Below, piece after piece: positions 24,849 through 33,631 of a DNA stretch of 64,000 bases. Under the pieces are notes generated by a model. It was not told where the DNA came from. It searched no databases and worked only from the letters and a program-made list of their open reading frames with translations. The position numbers and the translations under genes were made by a program. Position 1 is the first letter of the stretch. Each line of letters begins with the position of its first letter. The stretch is from positions 1,426,001 to 1,490,000 of the forward strand of contig NZ_CP060714.1 of assembly GCF_014395975.1 (NCBI RefSeq), in the 5' to 3' direction. This DNA comes from Diaphorobacter ruginosibacter (GTDB lineage: Bacteria > Pseudomonadota > Gammaproteobacteria > Burkholderiales > Burkholderiaceae_C).

Positions 24849-27122
24849 ATGGCGTGCGCCATCACTTTTCATTCCTGCGCGAAATGCGCGCTTCATCCGC
24901 TGGCATGGGCATGTGCCGTTCTGTGCTGCGGCATGTCTTCTTCTGCGTGGGCCGACGAGTCGGCTGGCAGCGCGGAATCCCGGCTCGTGGCCGCGGCGCC
25001 GGGTGCTCAACCGGAAGGGCGGCGGGCCGCTCCGGCGCTCAAGGAAGTGGTCATCAGCGCAACGCGCGACGAGCAGGATGCCGACACGCTTCCCATGTCG
25101 GTCGATGTGATCCATGCGCGCCAGATGGAAGAGGCGCAGATCACCGACATTCGCCAGCTTGTCGAGGACATTCCCAACGTGACCGTGCCTCGTTCGCCTG
25201 CGCGCTTCACGCTCGCCAACGGCTCGACGGGGCGTGACCAGAACAGCGGCTTCAATATCCGGGGGCTGGATGGCAACCGGGTGCTGATGATGGTCGATGG
25301 CGTGCGCCTGCCACGCAGCTACGCGTTCTCGGCCAATGCGTTCGGGCGTGACTATCTGGACCTGGGCCTGATCGAGCGCGTCGAGATCCTGCGCGGATCG
25401 ACTCCCGCGCTGTATGGGTCCGACGGCATGGGCGGCCTCGTGAACTTCATCACCGTGCAGCCGGATGATCTGCTCAAGGACGGCAAGTCATTCGGTGGCC
25501 GCGTGAGTGCCGGCTACGACGGCTCGGACAACGGCAAGCGCGTGGGCGCGACGCTGGCCGGGCGCATCAACCCGGAATGGAGCTGGCTGCTGTCCGCCGG
25601 CCTGGGCCGTTCGCAGGCGCTTGAGAACCGGGGCGAGAACGACATCGCAGGGGCCAACCGCACCACGCCCAATCCCGAGAGCGGCAAGAGCCAGTCGCTG
25701 CTGGGCCGCCTGGTCTACACGCCCTCGGCCGTGCAGCGGCATGTATTCACTCTGGAGCAGGTGAACAAGAGCGCGGACTACAACCTGCTGTCCGCCCGCA
25801 GCAGCACCGTGACGGATTCGCGCTCCAGCACCGACATGGACCGTTGGCGCGCCACATGGCAGGGGCGCTGGCAGCAGCTGGATACGGCGGTCGCCGACGA
25901 GCTGCAACTGATGGCGAGCTACCAGAAATCCGATTCGCGCGAATGGGTGAATGAGGTGCGTACCGCGCCGCTGGCCTATCGCGAGCGCGACGTGACCTAC
26001 GACGAGCAGTCGCTGCAACTGCATGCGCAGGCGAGCAAGCTGCTGCGCCTGGGCGCATCGGCCGATGGCAAGTTCACCTACGGCCTCGACTACCAGCGCA
26101 ACAAGGTGACCAACGAGCAGAACGGGATCACGCCGCCTGCGGGCGAGAGCTTCCCGCTCAAGCGCTTCCCCGACACCACGGAAACCTCGACCGCGCTGTT
26201 CGCGCAGGCCGACCTGCATTTCGGCGCATGGAGCATCACGCCGGGCCTGCGTGCCGAGCACTACAAGCTCGACGCGAGCCAGAACGGTTTCGCACCCAAG
26301 GTCGCCAACAACTCGGATTCGGCCGTCAGCCCCAAGCTGGGCGTGCTGTTCCAGGCGAGCGAGCAGTGGAGCGTCTACGGCAACTATGCGGCAGGCTTCC
26401 GTGCACCGAATGCGGGTCAGGTGAATGCCTTCTTCGAGAACCCGAATGCGTACTACCGCAGCATTCCCAACCCGGACCTCAAGCCGGAAAAGAGCAAGAC
26501 CTTCGAGATTGGCGTGCGCGGCCGCGTGGACGGATTCAAGTTCGATGCCGCGGCCTTCACGGGGCGCTTCACCGACTTCATCCAGGACCAGGTGCTGGTC
26601 TCGGGCCAATACGGCAACCCGGCCAACTGGGCGACGTTCCAGTCGATCAACATCGATCGCGTGCGCATCAGCGGCTTCGAGGTCAAGGGCGAGTACGACT
26701 GGGGCCGCTTCGCCGGGGGCCGCTTCATCACCAACGCGGCCTACGGCTACACCGATGGCAAGGAGACCAACACCAACAAGCCGCTGGACACGATCTCGCC
26801 GCAGCAACTGGTGCTGGGCGTGCGCTACGAGCGCAAGGAGGTGGGGGTACGGCTGTCTGCCTCGCACTGGTGGGGCAAGAAGGCCGGCGACGTGTCGAAC
26901 GGCAACGCAGCGTGGCTCAGCCCGGCGTCGACCGTGCTCGACCTGAGCGGGCAGTGGCGGATCCAGCCCGACCTGCGCCTGAACCTCGGCATCTACAACC
27001 TCACCGACAAGAAGTACTGGCGCTGGGCCGACGTGCGCAACCTGACCGCTGACACCAAGGTGGCCGATGCGTTCAGCCAGCCGGGCCGCCATGTGCGCAT
27101 CTCGCTGGTCAAGGACTTCTGA
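24849..27122 (+). CDS. hmuR: TonB-dependent heme/hemoglobin receptor
   Basis: Outer-membrane receptor of 757 residues. Signal peptide region ends near SSSAWA. A TonB box-like LKEVVISATRDEQD follows, then the plug (VDVIHARQMEEAQI, FNIRGLDGNRVLMMVDG, ALYGSDGMGGLVNFIT) and a 22-strand barrel ending in VRISLVKDF with terminal Phe. The heme-receptor signature FRAP (from F517) with the downstream IPNPDLKPEKSKTFEIG is present, as in HmuR, ShuA and BhuR. First gene of a five-gene operon with all inner parts of a heme importer, behind a Fur box. Confidence 0.95.
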   Translation: MACAITFHSCAKCALHPLAWACAVLCCGMSSSAWADESAGSAESRLVAAAPGAQPEGRRAAPALKEVVISATRDEQDADTLPMSVDVIHARQMEEAQITDIRQLVEDIPNVTVPRSPARFTLANGSTGRDQNSGFNIRGLDGNRVLMMVDGVRLPRSYAFSANAFGRDYLDLGLIERVEILRGSTPALYGSDGMGGLVNFITVQPDDLLKDGKSFGGRVSAGYDGSDNGKRVGATLAGRINPEWSWLLSAGLGRSQALENRGENDIAGANRTTPNPESGKSQSLLGRLVYTPSAVQRHVFTLEQVNKSADYNLLSARSSTVTDSRSSTDMDRWRATWQGRWQQLDTAVADELQLMASYQKSDSREWVNEVRTAPLAYRERDVTYDEQSLQLHAQASKLLRLGASADGKFTYGLDYQRNKVTNEQNGITPPAGESFPLKRFPDTTETSTALFAQADLHFGAWSITPGLRAEHYKLDASQNGFAPKVANNSDSAVSPKLGVLFQASEQWSVYGNYAAGFRAPNAGQVNAFFENPNAYYRSIPNPDLKPEKSKTFEIGVRGRVDGFKFDAAAFTGRFTDFIQDQVLVSGQYGNPANWATFQSINIDRVRISGFEVKGEYDWGRFAGGRFITNAAYGYTDGKETNTNKPLDTISPQQLVLGVRYERKEVGVRLSASHWWGKKAGDVSNGNAAWLSPASTVLDLSGQWRIQPDLRLNLGIYNLTDKKYWRWADVRNLTADTKVADAFSQPGRHVRISLVKDF

Positions 27123-27165
27123 GGCCGTGAACGCGCTTTGACAACGCAACAAGGAACACACTGCG

Positions 27166-28272
27166 ATGAACAACGAACTGCAATCCGCTCCTGACGCCAC
27201 CATCCGCGAACGCTTCGCCGCCCGGCGAGCCCAGGGCCTGCGCGCCAGGGATGCAGCCGAGGCGCTCGGCCTGTCGGAAGGCGCCGTGATCGCGGCGCAT
27301 GCGGGCGCTGCCGATGCAGCGCTGCGCGCCACGGCATTGAAGGGCGAATGGCTGGCCATCCTGCAGACGCTCGAGGCCTGCGGCACGGTGATGGCGCTCA
27401 CCCGCAACGAATCCACCGTCCACGAGAAGGACGGCGTGTACCAGCATCTTTCCGCCAACGGGCCGATCGGCCTGGCGCTCTCGCGCGAGATCGACCTGCG
27501 GCTGTTCTTCATGCATTGGCACGCGGGCTTCGCTGTGACCGAAGCCTCCACGCAGCCGGGTCAGGCCGAAGCGCGCAGCCTGCAGTTCTACGATGCGCAT
27601 GGCACGGCGGTGCACAAGGTGTATGCGCGCGCGGCCACCGACCTGTCGGCATGGAATGCGCTGGTGGAGCGCTTTGCAACCAGCGAGGCGACTCCGTCGT
27701 TCTCGCAGAGGCCTGCCCGCAAGGCCGTACCCCCCGATGCGGGGATCGATGCGTCGGGGCTGCGCGAAGCCTGGGCAGCGATGCAGGACACGCACGAGTT
27801 CTTCGAGATGCTGCGCCGCTTCGGTGCGGAGCGCCAGCAGGCCCTGCGGCTCATGCAGGGCCACTTCACCGAGGCGCTGCCGAAGGACAGCGTGACGCGC
27901 CTGCTGAACGAGGCCGCCCTATCCGGTGTATCCATCATGGTGTTTGTGCCGAGCCCGGGCTGCATCCAGATCCATACGGGCCCGGTCAGCAACATCCGCC
28001 CGCTTGATACGGCCAGCGGTGCGCGCTGGATCAATGTGCTCGACAAGGGCTTCAACCTGCACCTGCGCACCGACCTGATCGACACGGTGTGGATGGTGCG
28101 CAAGCCCACGGCAGACGGCATCGTCACCTCGCTGGAAATGTTCGACCATAGCGGCGACCTGATGGCGATGTTCTTTGGCGAGCGTAAGCCCGGCGTGCCG
28201 GAGCTGGTGGAATGGCGTGAACTGCTGGCCGCCATTGCGGACGTGCCGGTGATTCGGGAGGCCGCTGCATGA
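27166..28272 (+). CDS. hmuS: heme-binding/degrading factor of the HmuS/HemS/ChuS family
   Basis: Cytoplasmic protein of 368 residues made of two repeated HemS-type halves (about 1-180 and 190-368). Each half has the ALKGEWLAIL / MQGHFTEAL helix region and the strand set typical of ChuS. The family receives heme from the importer and, in several members, opens the ring to free iron. It starts 43 bp after the receptor gene and its stop overlaps the hmuT start (ATGA), so they are translated together. An N-terminal segment (RFAARRAQGLRARDAAEALGL) is the common helix-rich start of the family. Confidence 0.95.
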   Translation: MNNELQSAPDATIRERFAARRAQGLRARDAAEALGLSEGAVIAAHAGAADAALRATALKGEWLAILQTLEACGTVMALTRNESTVHEKDGVYQHLSANGPIGLALSREIDLRLFFMHWHAGFAVTEASTQPGQAEARSLQFYDAHGTAVHKVYARAATDLSAWNALVERFATSEATPSFSQRPARKAVPPDAGIDASGLREAWAAMQDTHEFFEMLRRFGAERQQALRLMQGHFTEALPKDSVTRLLNEAALSGVSIMVFVPSPGCIQIHTGPVSNIRPLDTASGARWINVLDKGFNLHLRTDLIDTVWMVRKPTADGIVTSLEMFDHSGDLMAMFFGERKPGVPELVEWRELLAAIADVPVIREAAA

Positions 28273-29177
28273 GCGCGCCGTTGCTTCATCCATTCTCGAC
28301 CCCACTCTCGCCCCCATTCTCGCTTTCGCGCAGGCGTTGCCTGCAGGGCCTGGCGAGCGTCGGCATCGCCCTGCATGCGCCGGGCGTCTGGGCTGCCAAG
28401 CCTGCACGAATGATCTCGCTGAGCGGGGCGCTGACCGAGGTTGTCTACCTGCTGAGCGCGCAGGATCAGCTGGTCGCCACCGACACCACCAGCCTCTATC
28501 CCGAGGCCGCGCTGCGCACGCCCAAGGTCGGCTACATGCGCCAGCTGGCGGCGGAAGGCGTTCTGTCGCTCCGGCCCGACGTGGTGATCGGCACGCAGGA
28601 GGCGGGGCCCGCGGTGGTGCTCGACCAGATACGCCAGGCTGGCGTGCGTGTGGCGCTGCTGCCCGTCACGCACGACTGGGGCGAGGTGATGGCCAAGGTG
28701 ACGATGGTGGGCCGCGAGACCGGGCGCGAAGCCCAGGCGGCGCAACTGGCGCAGCGGCTTGATGGCGAGTGGGCCGGCGTGCAGGCGCAGGTGGCCAAGG
28801 CCGCGCGCAAGCCGCGCGCATTGTTCATCCTGTCGCATGGCGGCGCGCCGCAGGTGGCTGGGCGCGCCACGGCCGCCGATGCATTGATCCGCTATGCGGG
28901 CGGTGTCAATGCGATCGGCCAGTTCCAGGGCTACCGCGCGCTCACGGCGGAGGCCATGGCCAGCGCAGCGCCCGATGTGATCATCAACTCCACGCAGGGC
29001 ATCGAAGCCCTGGGGGGCGAGGCCGCTTTCTGGACCCGGCCCGAGCTTGCGCTCACGCCTGCGTTCGCGCGCAAGGCGCTGGTGACTCTGGATGCCAGCC
29101 ATCTGCTCGGCTTCGGACCGCGCATGCCGTCCGCGGTGAAGACCGTGCACGAGCGCATGCAGGCCTTTGTTGCGTGA
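28269..29177 (+). CDS. hmuT: heme ABC transporter periplasmic binding protein
   Basis: Periplasmic cluster A-II/III binding protein of 302 residues, with domains typical of BtuF/HmuT (RMISLSGALTEVVYLLSAQDQLVATD; YPEAALRTPKVGYMRQLAAEG; GVRVALLPVTHDWG). The leader contains S-R-R-R-C-L (residues 20-25) ahead of a hydrophobic stretch, a twin-arginine-like signal rather than a plain Sec signal. The heme ligand Tyr is likely in the YPEAAL or VGYMRQL segment. It overlaps hmuS by four bases, and hmuU begins 7 bp after its stop. Confidence 0.95.
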   Translation: MSAPLLHPFSTPLSPPFSLSRRRCLQGLASVGIALHAPGVWAAKPARMISLSGALTEVVYLLSAQDQLVATDTTSLYPEAALRTPKVGYMRQLAAEGVLSLRPDVVIGTQEAGPAVVLDQIRQAGVRVALLPVTHDWGEVMAKVTMVGRETGREAQAAQLAQRLDGEWAGVQAQVAKAARKPRALFILSHGGAPQVAGRATAADALIRYAGGVNAIGQFQGYRALTAEAMASAAPDVIINSTQGIEALGGEAAFWTRPELALTPAFARKALVTLDASHLLGFGPRMPSAVKTVHERMQAFVA

Positions 29178-29184
29178 CGCGGCC

Positions 29185-30297
29185 ATGTCCGGTTCCATGT
29201 CGGGCGTGAAGCCCATGGCGCGCAATGGTGCGACGGGAGGCTGGGCCACGGCGTTCGCGCGGATGCGCCTGCCGAGCGGCCGCCTCGCGCGCGGCAGCAC
29301 GCTGGCGCTGGGAGGGCTGTTGCTGGTGATCGCGGTGCTGGTCGGCAGCGCCAGCGGAGCGTATGGCATTTCGGCGGGCCGGCTGCTCGCCATGCTCTGG
29401 GATCCCGCATCGGGTGCCGCCGACCAACTGGTGTTCTTCAACATCCGCCTGCCGCGCCTGGTGATGGGCGTGGCCGCGGGCGCCGGATTGGGCGTTGCCG
29501 GCGCGCTGCTGCAGGGGCTGTTCCGCAATCCGCTGGCCGACCCGGGGCTGATCGGCGTGAGCAGCGGGGCGGCACTGGCGGCAGGTGTGGCGATCGTGAT
29601 GGGCGACGCCTGGTTTCCGCAGTGGCCGCATACGCTGGGCAGCTGGCCCCTGATCGGCATGGCATTTGGCGGCGGCCTGCTCGTGACCCTGATGGTGTAT
29701 GGACTGGGCCGGGTGCAGGGCAGCACGCGCATCGGCGTGATGCTGCTGGCCGGCATTGCGGTGAATGCCATGGCGGGCGCGGGGCTGGGCTTTCTGAGCT
29801 TCATCTCCAGCGACGAGCAGTTGCGCAATCTGCAATTGTGGCTGCTGGGCAGCCTGGGGGCCTCGCGCTGGTCGGCGGTGGTGCTGGTCGCATCGGCCGT
29901 CGCCGTGGCGCTGTGTGTTGCGATGCGGCTGGCGCGGCCGCTCAATGCCATTGCATTGGGCGAGGCGCAGGCGCATCTGCTGGGTATCCGCGTGGAGCGC
30001 ACCAAGCGCATGGCGGTGATGGTCACGGCGCTGGCCGTGGGCGCCGTGACGGCCACCACGGGCGTGATCGGGTTCATCGGCCTGATCGCACCGCATTGGG
30101 TCCGCATGGTGGCGGGGCCCGATCATCGCGTGGTGCTGCCCGGTTCGGCGTTGCTGGGCGCGGCACTGGTGGTGCTGGCCGATGCGGCGGCGCGCACCGT
30201 CGTCAAGCCGGCCGAGCTGCCGCTTGGCGTGCTGACGGCGTTCATCGGCGTGCCGCTGTTCTTGTTGATGCTCAGGCAATTCAGGAGCAAGGTATGA
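29185..30297 (+). CDS. hmuU: heme ABC transporter permease
   Basis: Inner-membrane FecCD-family permease, 370 residues from ATG 29185. A TTG at 29167 would overlap hmuT and is less likely. About ten membrane segments are seen, with the family marks RLPRLVMGVAAGAGLGVAGALLQ (as RLPR and GAxLGxAG) and NPLADPGLIGVSSGAALA. The EAA-like coupling loop before IGFIGLIAPHWVRMV contacts the ATPase. It overlaps hmuV by four bases (ATGA). It moves heme from HmuT across the inner membrane. Confidence 0.95.
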   Translation: MSGSMSGVKPMARNGATGGWATAFARMRLPSGRLARGSTLALGGLLLVIAVLVGSASGAYGISAGRLLAMLWDPASGAADQLVFFNIRLPRLVMGVAAGAGLGVAGALLQGLFRNPLADPGLIGVSSGAALAAGVAIVMGDAWFPQWPHTLGSWPLIGMAFGGGLLVTLMVYGLGRVQGSTRIGVMLLAGIAVNAMAGAGLGFLSFISSDEQLRNLQLWLLGSLGASRWSAVVLVASAVAVALCVAMRLARPLNAIALGEAQAHLLGIRVERTKRMAVMVTALAVGAVTATTGVIGFIGLIAPHWVRMVAGPDHRVVLPGSALLGAALVVLADAAARTVVKPAELPLGVLTAFIGVPLFLLMLRQFRSKV

Positions 30298-31094
30298 AGA
30301 CGGAAGGCATCGAGTGCCGGGCGCTCGGCGTGGGCATCGCCCGCGGACCGCGCCTTGCCACGGTGACAGCGCGCATCGAGCCGGGCCGCTTCACCGCGAT
30401 CCTGGGGCCGAACGGCGCGGGCAAGTCCACCTTGCTGTCCATGCTGGTGGGCGAGCGCGAGCCGCAGTCGGGCGAGGTGATGCTCGATGGCACGCCGCTG
30501 GCGCGGCACGGCATGGACGCGCTGGCCATGCGCCGCGCCGTCATGCCGCAGGATTGCAGCGTGGCATTCGACTTCACGGCGCTCGAGGTGGTGGAGCTGG
30601 GCCGTTATCCGCACCGTGCCCATCCCAGCCGCGAGGAGGCGGGCATCGTGCGGCAGGCCATGGAGCTGACCGGAGTGGAGCATCTGGCGCATCGCAGCAT
30701 CAACACATTGTCGGGAGGCGAGCGCGCGCGCACGCATCTGGCACGTGCACTGGCGCAGGTCTGGGAGCCCTGCCGGGACGGCAGTGCGCGCTGGCTGCTG
30801 CTGGACGAGCCGACGGCCGCGCTCGATCTGGCGCACCAGCACCACAGCATGGCGCTGCTGCGCAGGCTGTCGGAGGAGCAGGGCGTTGGCGTCGTCGCCG
30901 TGGTGCACGACGTGAACCTGGCGGTGCGCTATGCGCACGACGCGCTGCTGGTGGGGCCGGGCCACTGCACGAGCGGCGCGGTGGGGGAGGTGCTTGAGCC
31001 GGAGTGCATACACCGCACCTGGGGTGTGCATTGCACGCCGGTGCGCGCGCAGGACGGGGTGATGCAGTTCCTGTTCAGCGCGCGGGCAGCATGA
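30294..31094 (+). CDS. hmuV: heme ABC transporter ATP-binding protein
   Basis: A 266-residue ATPase. Walker A is GPNGAGKST (38-46), the Q-loop is in RRAVMPQDCSVAF, the ABC signature is NTLSGGERART, Walker B is WLLLDEPTAALD, and the switch His is in VVAVVHDVNLAV. Length and order fit HmuV/HemV. It is the last gene of the operon and ends 13 bp from the stop of a convergent DUF2798 gene. Confidence 0.96.
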   Translation: MKTEGIECRALGVGIARGPRLATVTARIEPGRFTAILGPNGAGKSTLLSMLVGEREPQSGEVMLDGTPLARHGMDALAMRRAVMPQDCSVAFDFTALEVVELGRYPHRAHPSREEAGIVRQAMELTGVEHLAHRSINTLSGGERARTHLARALAQVWEPCRDGSARWLLLDEPTAALDLAHQHHSMALLRRLSEEQGVGVVAVVHDVNLAVRYAHDALLVGPGHCTSGAVGEVLEPECIHRTWGVHCTPVRAQDGVMQFLFSARAA

Positions 31095-31107
31095 AAGGGT
31101 GCCCGGA

Positions 31108-31416
31108 TCAGCCGCTGTGGACCGTGGCGGCCACCAGGCGCGCGACCACGGGCCTCACCAGCATCACGCAGCAGAAGGCCACGGGCATGGCGAGCAGGTA
31201 GGTGTCGAACACGCGGCGTGCGTAGCCGGCACCGATGCCGGTGTTCACGCCGATGATCACGCTGCTCATGAAGAAGGCCATGATGGCCGACATGTACAGC
31301 GCGAACACCACGGGGGTGTAGCGCTTGGGGAGCTTGCGCGCGCGCAGGGGCAGGGACGGACCCGGGGGACGGGTTGCAAGGGTCGGGCCCTGCAGGGGAC
31401 GGTTGGTTGCTGGCAT
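31108..31416 (-). CDS. DUF2798 small membrane protein
   Basis: A 102-residue protein: a Pro/Arg-rich N-terminus of about 30 residues, then two hydrophobic helices (VVFALYMSAIMAFFMSSVIIG and LLAMPVAFCCVMLVRPVVARLV). The motif YTPVVFALYMSAIMAFFMS is the DUF2798 signature. Function is unknown. It is divergent from a LysR gene 128 bp away, an arrangement often seen for this family, so it is probably that regulator's target. Confidence 0.85.
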   Translation of the reverse strand: MPATNRPLQGPTLATRPPGPSLPLRARKLPKRYTPVVFALYMSAIMAFFMSSVIIGVNTGIGAGYARRVFDTYLLAMPVAFCCVMLVRPVVARLVAATVHSG

Positions 31417-31499
31417 TTCTGGTGTTGTACTGGATTGGTTTTGCCATGAACTGTACCGGTCCGCCTACGCTTGCGGTAGAGGAGCGCAGCTTGATGGAC

Positions 31500-31518
31500 T
31501 CGTAATTTATATTTACGA
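31500..31518. promoter_or_regulatory. candidate LysR operator between DUF2798 and lysR genes
   Basis: TCGTAA-N7-TTACGA, a perfect 6-bp dyad with a T/A-only centre, lies 27 bp before the LysR start and about 85 bp before the DUF2798 start. Confidence 0.5.
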
Positions 31519-31544
31519 ATCATTGGAATTAATGCTTAGCCATC

Positions 31545-32480
31545 ATGCCGAATCTCAGAGCCCTCGAAACCTTCGTCAAAGCGCTGGAAGGTGGAAGCAT
31601 CGCATCGGCCGCCCGCCACCTCGGCATCACGCCGGCCGCGGCAAGCCAGAACATAGCGCGGCTGGAGCGCGAGCTCGGCACGCGCCTCATCACGCGCACG
31701 ACGCGCTCGATGGCGTTGACCGAGGCAGGTGAGCGCTACCTCGCTCGTGTGGCACCGGTGCTCGCAGAGCTGGAGAAGGCGCAGTCGGACCTGTCGCTGA
31801 TCCACGGCGAGCTCCAGGGCCGCCTGCGCATCGCGTGCATGACCGCATTCGGCCGCCACATGATCGCGCCGCTCATGCCGGCCTTCGCCGAGAGGCACCC
31901 GCGCATCGAGCTGGAGCTGCAGTTCACGGATCGCCACATCGATGTGCTCAAGGAGGACGTGGACGTCAGCGTGCGCTACCGCAACGCGCTCGAGCCCGGC
32001 ATGTCGGTTAGGCAACTGGCTGCCGTGCCGCGCGTGCTGTGCGCGTCGCCCGAGTACCTGCGGCGGCACGGCACGCCGCAGACGGCACAGGACCTGCTCG
32101 CGCACTCCTGCCTGCTGTATCGGCTGGACCGTGACGGCCGTTTCATGCGCTGGCCCTTTGTCCGCGATGGCAAGAAGATCGAGCCGCAGATGCGCGTGGC
32201 GGCCGTGGGAAACGACATCGACGGGCTGGTCGAGTACGCGGTGGCTGGCGGCGGCATCGTCTGGGGCGGCAGCTTCATCATCCAGCGCTATGTGCGCGAG
32301 GGACTGCTCGTGCCCCTGACGCTCAAGCCCGGGCGCAAGGGGCAGCTTCAGTTCCAGAACTCCACGCTGGACTTCTTCGCGTGCTTTCGCGACCGGCAGT
32401 ATGTGCCGGCCAAGGTGCGCGAGCTGGTGAACTACCTGGTGGAGGAGCTGCCGCTCCGCAAGGAACTGGTCTGGCCCTGA
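31545..32480 (+). CDS. LysR family transcriptional regulator
   Basis: A 311-residue regulator of the CrgA/AaeR-like group: HTH with NLRALETFVKALEGGS and SAARHLGITPAAASQNIARLE, then RLITRTTRSMALTEAG, the common run-in to the effector domain. GRLRIACMTAFGRHMIAP opens that domain. It is divergent from the DUF2798 gene across a perfect dyad. It ends 8 bp from the convergent ppsR stop. Effector unknown. Confidence 0.93.
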   Translation: MPNLRALETFVKALEGGSIASAARHLGITPAAASQNIARLERELGTRLITRTTRSMALTEAGERYLARVAPVLAELEKAQSDLSLIHGELQGRLRIACMTAFGRHMIAPLMPAFAERHPRIELELQFTDRHIDVLKEDVDVSVRYRNALEPGMSVRQLAAVPRVLCASPEYLRRHGTPQTAQDLLAHSCLLYRLDRDGRFMRWPFVRDGKKIEPQMRVAAVGNDIDGLVEYAVAGGGIVWGGSFIIQRYVREGLLVPLTLKPGRKGQLQFQNSTLDFFACFRDRQYVPAKVRELVNYLVEELPLRKELVWP

Positions 32481-32488
32481 GCCTGGCG

Positions 32489-33310
32489 TCAGTACCCCAG
32501 GTGCTGAGGAAGCACTTCCTGCAGGATGGTCGTGGCGATCTCCTCGATCGACTTGGTCGTGCTGGAGAGCCAGCCGATGCCCGAGCGGCGCATCATCGCC
32601 TCGGCCTCGGCCACCTCGTAGCGGCAGTTCTGCAGGCTGGCATATTTCGAGTCCGGGCGGCGCTCGTTGCGGATGCTGGACAGGCGCGCGGGATCGATGG
32701 TGAGGCCGAACAGCTTCTTGCGGTATGGCTCGAGCGCCGGCGGCAGCTGCTTGCGCTCGAAATCCTCGGGGATGAGCGGGTAGTTGGCCACCTTGAGGCC
32801 GAACTGCATCGCGAGGTACAGGCTGGTGGGGGTCTTGCCGCTGCGGCTCACGCCCACCAGGATCACGTCGGCGCCGGTCAGGTCGTTGTGCGTCTGGCCG
32901 TCATCGTGGGCGAGGGTGTAGTTGATCGCCTCCATGCGTTCGAGATATTCCTTGCTCTCGCTGATGTCGGCGAAGCGGCCCACGCGGTGCAGCGACTTCT
33001 GGCCCAGTTCCACCTCGAGCGGGCGCACGAAGGTACCGAACATGTCGAACACCTTGCCCTTGCACTGGGTCTCGATCAGGTCGAGCATTTCCTGGTTCAC
33101 CAGCGTCGTGAAGACAATCGGCTTGCGCTGTTCCACCTCGGCCACGTGGTTGATCTGGCGGACCGCCTGGTGCACCTTGTCGATCGAGTCCACGAACGGA
33201 ATGCGAACCAGGCGCGGCTTGGTGTCGAACTGGGCCATGATGGCGGTGCCGAACGTCTCGGCTGTAATACCGGTGCCATCGGAAATCACGAAAATCGTAT
33301 GGGTATGCAT
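32489..33310 (-). CDS. ppsR: PEP synthase regulatory protein (bifunctional kinase/pyrophosphorylase, DUF299)
   Basis: Controls PEP synthase by ADP-dependent phosphorylation and Pi-dependent dephosphorylation of a Thr next to its catalytic His. The 273-residue protein starts at ATG 33310 with the family opening FVISDGTGITAETFG. It carries the P-loop GVSRSGKT (153-160) and the closing DPARLSSIRNERRP segment. It is divergent from ppsA, its target, 321 bp away. The longer open frame continuing upstream on this strand is antisense to ppsA and not a gene. Confidence 0.96.
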   Translation of the reverse strand: MHTHTIFVISDGTGITAETFGTAIMAQFDTKPRLVRIPFVDSIDKVHQAVRQINHVAEVEQRKPIVFTTLVNQEMLDLIETQCKGKVFDMFGTFVRPLEVELGQKSLHRVGRFADISESKEYLERMEAINYTLAHDDGQTHNDLTGADVILVGVSRSGKTPTSLYLAMQFGLKVANYPLIPEDFERKQLPPALEPYRKKLFGLTIDPARLSSIRNERRPDSKYASLQNCRYEVAEAEAMMRRSGIGWLSSTTKSIEEIATTILQEVLPQHLGY

Positions 33311-33428
33311 GGGACGGGCGTGTGGCGTGGCTTGAGTCGGTTGGAATTCCGTCATCTGAAATGGCGCGGAGTTTTGCAAAAGGCTTCCGAGGGAAAACCT
33401 GTTTCCCTTGCCGGGCCGGATCATCGGG

Positions 33429-33460
33429 TTGACACATCGGCATGGATCGGGCCCTACAAT
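33429..33460 (+). promoter_or_regulatory. possible ppsA promoter (wide spacing)
   Basis: TTGACA at 33429-33434 and TACAAT at 33455-33460 are both near consensus but 20 bp apart, wider than the usual 16-18. It lies about 170 bp upstream of ppsA. No other recognisable signal was seen in 33311-33631. Confidence 0.3.
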
Positions 33461-33631
33461 GTCGCCCATTATTCCCAATTTCCTTCCCATGTTGTTCCTT
33501 GGCTGCCTACAACCAGAACATACAAGCACATCGCCCGGCGACGTGGGAAGCGGCTTTGCGCGCTCAATACAGGCCATTGAGCCGTTGAGTGCCGCGGGCC
33601 TGCACCGGTTTTTAAACTCTGGAGCTTCCCC

